From Sva-07 sp942492715 (GTDB lineage: Bacteria > Actinomycetota > Acidimicrobiia > Acidimicrobiales > Ilumatobacteraceae), in NCBI GenBank assembly GCA_942492715.1, contig CALOFW010000019.1, positions 186,001 through 250,000 on the forward strand: a stretch of DNA of 64,000 bases, given 5' to 3'. Shown in pieces: positions 59,018 to 64,000 of the stretch (position 1 is its first letter; each line of letters starts with the position of its first letter). The notes beneath the pieces are model-generated. The model was not told the origin of the DNA. It saw only the letters and a program-made list of their open reading frames with translations, and did no database searches. Both the position numbers and the translations under genes were made by a program.

Positions 59018-59443
59018 TCACGGCTCCGACAGCACCCAGTTGCGCTGCTCGTCGCCCCGGCGCAGGATCAGCACCCGGCTCGATCCCTCGGCCGCGCTGA
59101 CGTCGAACTCGAGCCGGCATCGCTGCGGCGCCACGGTGAGTCCGGTGCACCGACCGTCGGCCTGGGCTCCGAGCGGGTCGAGCCGACGATCGCCGGTCAC
59201 CAGCACGAAGCTGTCGAGCGAGTCGTCGACGCCACCCACCTCGACGTCGACGGCGAGGAGCGGCGGTGTCTCGCCGTAGCCGACGACGGTCACGTCGACA
59301 TCGCCGACCGACACCGCCTCGCCGAGGGCGGCCGGCTCGACCGCAGCGGTCTCGTTGGAGAGTTGGAACAGGAAGACACCACCCGCGAGCAGGATGGCGA
59401 GGCCCACGCCAACCGAGAGCAGCAGCAGCGTGCGGGTCTTCAT
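59018..59443 (-). CDS. Hypothetical membrane-anchored protein (141 aa)
   Basis: ATG 59443 gives a 141-residue protein with an N-terminal helix (TRTLLLLSVGVGLAILLAGGVFLFQ, in part) and an outside domain of ~110 residues with two cysteines (DGRCTGL, QRCRLEF), probably a disulfide. No family is recognised. It is divergent from the TlpA-like selenoprotein gene with 83 bases between starts and may share its regulation. Confidence 0.65.
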   Translation of the reverse strand: MKTRTLLLLSVGVGLAILLAGGVFLFQLSNETAAVEPAALGEAVSVGDVDVTVVGYGETPPLLAVDVEVGGVDDSLDSFVLVTGDRRLDPLGAQADGRCTGLTVAPQRCRLEFDVSAAEGSSRVLILRRGDEQRNWVLSEP

Positions 59444-59526
59444 CGGCGTTGCAGCCTAGAGAACGTTCCGGAAACGTCCTCCGGCACGAGATGTCGGTCG
59501 AGCGGCGATTCGCTACCGTCGTCAGG

Positions 59527-60189
59527 GTGACTCCCCTTTCGACGATCCGCAGACGCCGACGCCTCGCCGCCGGCGCGGTGACCCTCGCGTTGCTCGCCGC
59601 GGCCTGCTCCTCCACCGACAACGACCAGGACGCCGCAGTCAGCTCAGCTCCCGATGCCGCAACCGTCACCGAGCCGACCGATGCTCCTGCGGTGACGCCC
59701 GATCCCTCGGTCGCCCAGCCGACCGACGAGCCCACGACCCAGCCGAGCACCGCCGGCGCCGAGACCGGGGCCACCGCGCCCGCTGCGGTCGTTCCCGAGG
59801 CGCTCCAGTTCACCGCACCGCTGGTCGGTGGTGGCGAGTTCGACGGCGCGGCCTACGCCGACAAGCCCACCGTGTTCTGGTTCTGGGCACCCACTTGAAG
59901 CGTGTGCAACCGTGAAGCCCCCTCGGTCGAGGAGGCAGCAGTGAAGTTCCAGGATTCCGCCAACTTCGTGGGCGTGGCGTGGACCGGCAGCGACGACTCG
60001 TTCCAGGGGTTCATCGACGAGCACGGCCTGACGTTCCCGCAGATCAGCGACGACCCCGGCGAGGTGTTCAACCGGTTCGGCATCTCCTACCAGCCGGCGC
60101 TCGTCGTGGTGAAGACCGACGGATCGACCGAACTGGTTGCAGGAGCCGTCGACGGCGATCTCCTCGACCAGATCATCTCCGAGGCCTGA
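59527..60189 (+). CDS. TlpA/thioredoxin-like lipoprotein with selenocysteine in place of the first CxxC cysteine (in-frame TGA)
   Basis: From GTG 59527: signal peptide with Arg run and lipobox (LALLAAACSS), an acidic Thr/Pro linker (~30-90), then a thioredoxin-like domain. At its active site the frame reads VFWFWAPT, TGA (59896-59898, codon 124), SVCNREAPSV, giving U-x-x-C where family members have WxPxCxxC. The fold continues for 90 more codons in the same frame (FVGVAWTGSDDSFQGF, RFGISYQPALVVV with the cis-Pro) to TGA 60187-60189: 220 residues counting Sec. An ORF caller would split it into two. Likely a secreted, membrane-tethered redox enzyme. Confidence 0.88.
59917..59936 (+). promoter_or_regulatory. 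Candidate bacterial SECIS hairpin of the TlpA-like gene
   Basis: GCCCCCTC (59917-59924) pairs with GAGGAGGC (59929-59936) over 7 of 8 positions (one C.A mismatch) around the loop GGTC. The loop GG begins 26 bases after the TGA, within the 16-37 base range, and the GGUC loop resembles that of E. coli fdhF. Confidence 0.75.
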
Positions 60190-60254
60190 GTCTCGATACC
60201 GGCTGATCCGGCTCGGTCGAGCCGATCGCCGGGAACGCTCCTACGCTCGGAGAC

Positions 60255-61151
60255 ATGCGTGTTGCCATCACCGGATCCACGGGCCTCATCGGCTCCGCCC
60301 TGCAACCCCACCTCGAGTCGCTCGGCCACGAGGTGATCCGCATCGTCAGGGGCAACCCGTCGGGCACCGACATCGTGTGGTCGCCGGCGGAGTGCCGGAT
60401 CGACACCCACGCTCTCGACGGCATCGATGCGGTGGTGCACCTCGCCGGCGCCGGGATCGGCGACAAGCGGTGGACCGACGACTACAAGCGTGAACTGCTC
60501 GAGAGCCGCACCAAGGGCACGACGCTGATCTCCGAGGCGATCGCGGCGGCCGACGACGGCCCGACCGTGTTCCTGTCCGGATCGGCGATCGGCATCTACG
60601 GTGCTCGCGGCGACGAGGAACTCGACGAGACGTCGGCGCCGGGCACCGGATTCCTCGCCGACATCTGTGTCCAGTGGGAGCAGGCCACGGGGATGGCCGA
60701 GGCCGCCGGCGTTCGCGTCGTCCATCTGCGCACCGGCATCGTGTTGTCCGCGAAGGGTGGCGCACTCAAGAAGCAGCTACCGCTGTTCAAGTTCGGACTC
60801 GGCGGAAAGATGGCCGGCGGCCGGCAGTGGCAGAGCTGGATCTCGATCGACGACGAAGTCGCCGCGATCGCCCACCTGCTCACCTCCGAGACCTCCGGCG
60901 CCGTGAACCTGACGGCACCGAACCCGGTGACCAACGCCGAGTTCACCGACACGCTCGGTGACGTGTTGCACCGCCCGACGTTCCTCCCGATCCCGAAGTT
61001 CGGGCCCAAGCTCCTGCTCGGCGGCGAGCTCGCCGACAACCTGCTGTTCTCCGGTCAGAAGGTGCACCCCCGCGTGCTCGAGGCCGATGCCGGGTTCAGC
61101 TTCCAGCACCCCGACCTGGCGACCGCGCTGAACGCGCTCCTCGCGACGTGA
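60255..61151 (+). CDS. TIGR01777 family NAD(P)-dependent epimerase-like protein
   Basis: This 298-residue protein has a Rossmann start (MRVAITGSTGLIGSALQPHL), then DAVVHLAGAGIGDKRWT, SRTKGTTLISEAI, and the SAIGIYG segment of the YfcH/SDR39U1 group. Short-chain dehydrogenase family members of this type bind NADP; the substrate is unknown. The C-terminal DUF1731-like part ends with KVHPRVLEADAGFSFQHPDL. It is followed ten bases later by the FAD enzyme gene. Confidence 0.85.
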   Translation: MRVAITGSTGLIGSALQPHLESLGHEVIRIVRGNPSGTDIVWSPAECRIDTHALDGIDAVVHLAGAGIGDKRWTDDYKRELLESRTKGTTLISEAIAAADDGPTVFLSGSAIGIYGARGDEELDETSAPGTGFLADICVQWEQATGMAEAAGVRVVHLRTGIVLSAKGGALKKQLPLFKFGLGGKMAGGRQWQSWISIDDEVAAIAHLLTSETSGAVNLTAPNPVTNAEFTDTLGDVLHRPTFLPIPKFGPKLLLGGELADNLLFSGQKVHPRVLEADAGFSFQHPDLATALNALLAT

Positions 61152-61161
61152 CGAGCGGGCG

Positions 61162-62415
61162 ATGACGCGCCCCGACGCCCCGGTCGTCGTCGTCGGTGCC
61201 GGGCTCGCCGGCCTGTCGTGTGCCGTCGCGCTCCACGAGTCCGGCGTCGCGGTCCGGGTCGTCGAGGCCTCCGACGGTGTCGGCGGCCGGGTGCGCACCG
61301 ACCACGTCGACGGCTACACCCTCGACCGCGGGTTCCAGGTGGCGCTGACCGCCTACCCCGAGATGCACCGCCAGCTCGACATGGACGCACTCGACCTCCG
61401 CGCGTTCGATCCCGGCGCGCTCGTGTGGCGTGACGGCAAGGGCTCGATCGTCGGCGATCCGTTCCGCCGGCCGGGCACCACGTTCGCCACCGCGACGGCG
61501 CCGATCGGCTCCGTGTTCGACAAGGCGCGCATCGGGCTGTTGCGCCACCGCCTGCGCAGTGTGCATCCGGTGCAGCTCCTGCGCGGCGAGGACACCTCGA
61601 CCCGCGACGCGCTCGCCGACGCCGGGTTCTCCGACACGATCGTCGACCGGTTCTTCCGGCCGCTCGTCGGCGGGATCCAGCTCGATCCCGAGCTCGCCGA
61701 CAGCCGGCGCATGTTCGACATCATCTTCCGGATGCTCGCCGACGGCGACTCCGCCGTCCCCGCCGCCGGCATGCAGGCGATCCCCGACCAGCTCGCCGCT
61801 CGCCTGCCGGCCGGGGCGATCGAGTTGGGCGCCCGCGCGGTCACGACGACCGATCGGACCGTGATGGTCGAGGGTGGCACCGAACAGCCGGCCGCTGCCG
61901 TGGTCGTGGCCACCGAAGGACCGGTCGCCGCCGACCTGCTCGGCCTGCCACCGGTCGTGTCGAAGTCGGTCGGCGCGGTGTACTTCTCGGCACCGGAACC
62001 CCCGATCGCTTCGAAGTTCGTGGTCCTCGACGGCACCGGCAGGGGTCCCGTGCTCAACGTCGCCGTGATGAGCAACGTGACGCCGACCTACGCGCCGGCG
62101 GGCCGCCACCTCGTCGTGGCAGCGATGCCCGGCCACGTCGGCGACACGATCGTCGACGACGCTCGCGCACAGCTGCGCGGCTGGTGGGGTGCACAGGTCG
62201 ATGCGTGGGATCACGTCGGCACGTACCGGATCGCACACGGTCAGCCAGGACAGCGGCCGCCGTTCGACCCCAAGCAGCGCGTCGAGCTCCCGGACGGTCG
62301 ATTCGTCTGCGGCGATCACCGGGACACGGCGTCGATCCAGGGCGCGATGTACTCCGGACGTCGCGCTGCGCTGGCGGTTGCCGCAGCGATCGGTCACACT
62401 GGGCCTCATGGCTGA
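61162..62415 (+). CDS. FAD-dependent amine oxidase-like / protoporphyrinogen oxidase-like protein
   Basis: This 417-residue flavoprotein has a dinucleotide loop VVVVGAGLAGLSCAVAL (~8-24), the second FAD signature VGGRVRTDHVDGYTLDRGFQV, and a C-terminal FAD motif FVCGDHRDTASIQGAMYSGR. It belongs to the NAD(P)/FAD oxidoreductase group that includes phytoene desaturases and HemG/HemY-like enzymes; the exact substrate is unknown. ATG 61162; its end overlaps the SRPBCC gene by eight bases. Confidence 0.83.
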   Translation: MTRPDAPVVVVGAGLAGLSCAVALHESGVAVRVVEASDGVGGRVRTDHVDGYTLDRGFQVALTAYPEMHRQLDMDALDLRAFDPGALVWRDGKGSIVGDPFRRPGTTFATATAPIGSVFDKARIGLLRHRLRSVHPVQLLRGEDTSTRDALADAGFSDTIVDRFFRPLVGGIQLDPELADSRRMFDIIFRMLADGDSAVPAAGMQAIPDQLAARLPAGAIELGARAVTTTDRTVMVEGGTEQPAAAVVVATEGPVAADLLGLPPVVSKSVGAVYFSAPEPPIASKFVVLDGTGRGPVLNVAVMSNVTPTYAPAGRHLVVAAMPGHVGDTIVDDARAQLRGWWGAQVDAWDHVGTYRIAHGQPGQRPPFDPKQRVELPDGRFVCGDHRDTASIQGAMYSGRRAALAVAAAIGHTGPHG

Positions 62416-62932
62416 CGGGAACGAGAACCAACCGACCGCACACACCGACGAGCGGATCGAACGAGGGATCCGATTCGTGCCCGCCGAACCGCAAGCGGTC
62501 TTCGACCTCCTCGCCGATCCGAGCCAGCACCCGGTGATCGACGGTTCGGGCACGGTCAAGGCGGCCTCCGACGATCTGCCCGACCGGTTGACGCTCGGCT
62601 CGAAGTTCGGGATGTCGATGAAGATGGGAGTGCCGTACTCGATCACCAACGAGGTCGTCGAGTTCGACGAACCCAACGTGATCGCCTGGCGGCACACCGG
62701 TCACCACGTGTGGCGGTATCGCCTGCGTCCCGTCGACGGCGGCACCGAGGTCACCGAGGAGTTCGACTGGGGTGTCGCCCGCGTGCCCCTGGCGTTGAAG
62801 CTCACCGGCACGCCGAAGCGCAACGCCAAGGCGATCGAGGCCACGCTCGATCGCCTCGCCGCCCACTTCGCCGACGCCGCCGACACCGGCACGGGCAACG
62901 GCACCGACTCCGACACCGACTCGACGGAGTGA
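62408..62932 (+). CDS. SRPBCC family (START/polyketide cyclase-like) protein
   Basis: This 174-residue protein has the small helix-grip fold: RIERGIRFVPAEPQAVFDLLADPSQHPVID, EVVEFDEPNVIAWRHT, and VTEEFDWGVARVPLALKL in parts. Family members bind hydrophobic ligands or act as cyclases. The C-terminal 15 residues are an acidic Thr/Asp/Gly tail. ATG 62408 overlaps the upstream gene by eight bases; an in-frame start far upstream lies inside it and is rejected. Confidence 0.8.
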   Translation: MADGNENQPTAHTDERIERGIRFVPAEPQAVFDLLADPSQHPVIDGSGTVKAASDDLPDRLTLGSKFGMSMKMGVPYSITNEVVEFDEPNVIAWRHTGHHVWRYRLRPVDGGTEVTEEFDWGVARVPLALKLTGTPKRNAKAIEATLDRLAAHFADAADTGTGNGTDSDTDSTE

Positions 62933-62966
62933 CGTCGATCACACCGCTGAGCAGGACCTTTGACCA

Positions 62967-62981
62967 TCACAACAATTGTGA
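62967..62981. promoter_or_regulatory. Candidate MarR operator (TCACAA-N3-TTGTGA)
   Basis: TCACAA and TTGTGA are exact complements 3 bases apart, 21 bases before the marR start. The AT content is high for this genome, and MarR proteins often bind a palindrome before their own gene. Confidence 0.6.
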
Positions 62982-63002
62982 GGGAGGGGTAGCGTCGGTG
63001 AC

Positions 63003-63452
63003 ATGGGAACGAACTGGCTCACCCCCGGTGAGATGGACGCCTGGCGCACGTACATCGAGACCTATGGCGACCTCGTTGCGGCGATCGAGCGCGACCTCAG
63101 CGCCCACGACCTGACCCTCGGCGACTACCAGGTGCTGGTGTACCTGTCAGAGGCCGACGGGCATTCGATGCGCATGTGCGATCTCGCCGACCGTCTCCAA
63201 CTGTCACCGAGCGGGCTCACCCGACGGCTCGACGGCCTCGTGAAGGCGGGGCTCGTCACCCGCGTGCCGTCCACCGAGGACCGCCGCGTCATGATGGCCC
63301 AGCTGACCGAGGCCGGATTCCGCTCGCTCCGCGACGCCGCGCCCGACCACGTCGACAGCGTCCGGCGCCACATCTTCGATCACCTCGACGATCAACAGGT
63401 GGTCGCGATGGCGTCGATCTTCACGGCGATCAGCGCCGGCCTCGAATCGTGA
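63003..63452 (+). CDS. MarR-family transcriptional regulator
   Basis: This 149-residue winged-helix repressor has DYQVLVYLSEADGHSMRMCDLADRLQLSPSGLTRRLDGLVKAGLVTRVPSTEDRRVMMAQLTEAG in parts: recognition helix SPSGLTRRLDGL and wing residues EDRRVM. The N- and C-terminal helices form the dimer interface. No redox Cys is present. A palindrome upstream is a likely operator (autoregulation). Its stop overlaps the argJ-like GTG (GTGA 63449-63452), so argJ is probably translated with it. Confidence 0.88.
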   Translation: MGTNWLTPGEMDAWRTYIETYGDLVAAIERDLSAHDLTLGDYQVLVYLSEADGHSMRMCDLADRLQLSPSGLTRRLDGLVKAGLVTRVPSTEDRRVMMAQLTEAGFRSLRDAAPDHVDSVRRHIFDHLDDQQVVAMASIFTAISAGLES

Positions 63453-64000
63453 CCACACTGCCGGCCGGATTCCGCAGTCACGTCGCGAACATCGGGGTCA
63501 AGGACGACACCGACGACTTCGTGGTCGTCGCCGCCGATGCTGCGTCGCCGACGGCCGCCGTCTTCACGAAGAGCCGCTTCGCCGGCCCGAGCGTCGCACT
63601 CAGCCGTGCGAACGTCGCAGACGGGGTCGCCCGCGCCGTCGTGGTGATCTCGAAGAACGCCAACGTCGCCACCGGATCGGACGGCCACGCCGACGCGATC
63701 GAGATCGCTCGCTCGGTTGCGGCACGACTGAGCTGCGAGCCCACCGAGGTGGTCGTCACGTCGACCGGCGTCATCGGGCGTCGCTACCCGATCGAGCGGG
63801 TTCGTGCAGGTATCGCCGCGCTGCCGGCGTCGCTGACGTCCGACGACGCCGATGGACCCGCCCGCGGGATGATGACCACCGACACCCACCCCAAGGTGGC
63901 CGAAGCCACGGTCGCGGGCAGTGCCGCCCGCGTGGTCGGGATGGCGAAGGGGGTCGGGATGATCGAGCCCGACATGGCGACGCACATCTCGCTGCTGTTC
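63449..64000 (+). CDS. argJ: ArgJ-like ornithine acetyltransferase / N-acetylglutamate synthase (3' partial)
   Basis: The first 184 residues are present; the gene runs off the window. Start GTG 63449. Segments: LPAGFRSHVANIGVKD, AVFTKSRFAGPSVALSR, GVIGRRYPIERV, MTTDTHPK, and MAKGVGMIEPDMATHISLLF containing the Thr at which ArgJ precursors cleave themselves. ArgJ moves acetyl between N-acetylornithine and glutamate. The gene is not next to argC, argB or argD in what can be seen and is coupled to a marR gene, so a paralogue with another substrate is possible. Confidence 0.82.
   Translation, partial: MTTLPAGFRSHVANIGVKDDTDDFVVVAADAASPTAAVFTKSRFAGPSVALSRANVADGVARAVVVISKNANVATGSDGHADAIEIARSVAARLSCEPTEVVVTSTGVIGRRYPIERVRAGIAALPASLTSDDADGPARGMMTTDTHPKVAEATVAGSAARVVGMAKGVGMIEPDMATHISLLF

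Noticed and set aside
59902..60189. Independent 95-residue gene starting MCNREAPS
   Set aside because: The start is a GTG inside the active-site loop of a thioredoxin-like domain, with no ribosome-binding site. It continues in frame from the upstream lipoprotein through one TGA.

Overview
The window is a high-GC (roughly 68-70%) stretch of a bacterial chromosome, densely packed with genes on both strands. It has short intergenic gaps and many 1-4 base start/stop overlaps (ATGA, GTGA). The gene content is actinobacterial: a DnaE2/ImuA/ImuB mutagenic polymerase set behind TCGAAC-N4-GTTCG SOS boxes, an RDD protein with 9-residue repeats, a DUF3039 protein, and a SWIM/DUF5691/MoxR/DUF5682/VWA cluster. 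Protein style (lipoproteins with acidic Thr/Pro/Ala linkers) points most to class Acidimicrobiia (Ilumatobacter-like). That placement is an inference, because no rRNA gene is present. I saw no tRNA, rRNA, CRISPR array, insertion sequence or prophage.

Layout. 0-9 kb: end of an alkyl-sulfatase-like gene, a rhodanese-MoeB adenylyltransferase, the repeat-bearing RDD membrane protein, a sirtuin, a class III aminotransferase, release factor 3 and a DUF2207 membrane protein. 9-19 kb: an orphan sugar-type ABC ATPase, a sulfatase coupled to leucyl aminopeptidase, a complete polar amino-acid ABC importer (aapJQMP-type) and a YceI protein. 19-24 kb: an operon of an ArsC-like protein and a heterodimeric ABC exporter. 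24-30 kb: small housekeeping and unknown genes, an MFS exporter, malic enzyme, a Nudix enzyme and a thioesterase, then two divergent 5'-nucleotidase-like genes. 31-36 kb: a phosphonate-type importer (phnDCEE) followed by an enolase-superfamily enzyme. 36-45 kb: dnaE2, a desaturase, a Nudix enzyme, an atypical response regulator, imuB-imuA and a CarH-like B12 regulator. 45-54 kb: an Nfu-N-like protein, a lipoprotein and the five-gene MoxR/VWA cluster. 54-60 kb: a lipB-lipA fusion, an E2 with an apparent frameshift, and E3. 60-64 kb: a TlpA-like lipoprotein, an epimerase, an FAD amine-oxidase-like protein, a SRPBCC protein, a MarR regulator and the start of argJ.

The most striking result is two genes that any standard ORF caller breaks at an in-frame TGA. 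In both, the TGA lies exactly where the catalytic cysteine of the family belongs: residue 12 of an ArsC-like protein (22844-23218, minus) and the first position of the CxxC motif of a TlpA-like lipoprotein (59527-60189, plus). Each TGA is followed at the right distance by a hairpin with GG at its tip, as expected of a bacterial SECIS element. I interpret both as selenoproteins, so the organism should carry selA, selB, selC and selD outside this window.

A second theme is structured intergenic DNA. There are identical 33-bp palindromes at two gene ends, strong hairpins directly after the binding-protein gene in both importer operons, and two tandem-duplicated inverted-repeat elements (50 bp and 84 bp, each pair 11 bp apart). 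The 84-bp pair fills the gap between two genes of the MoxR/VWA cluster.
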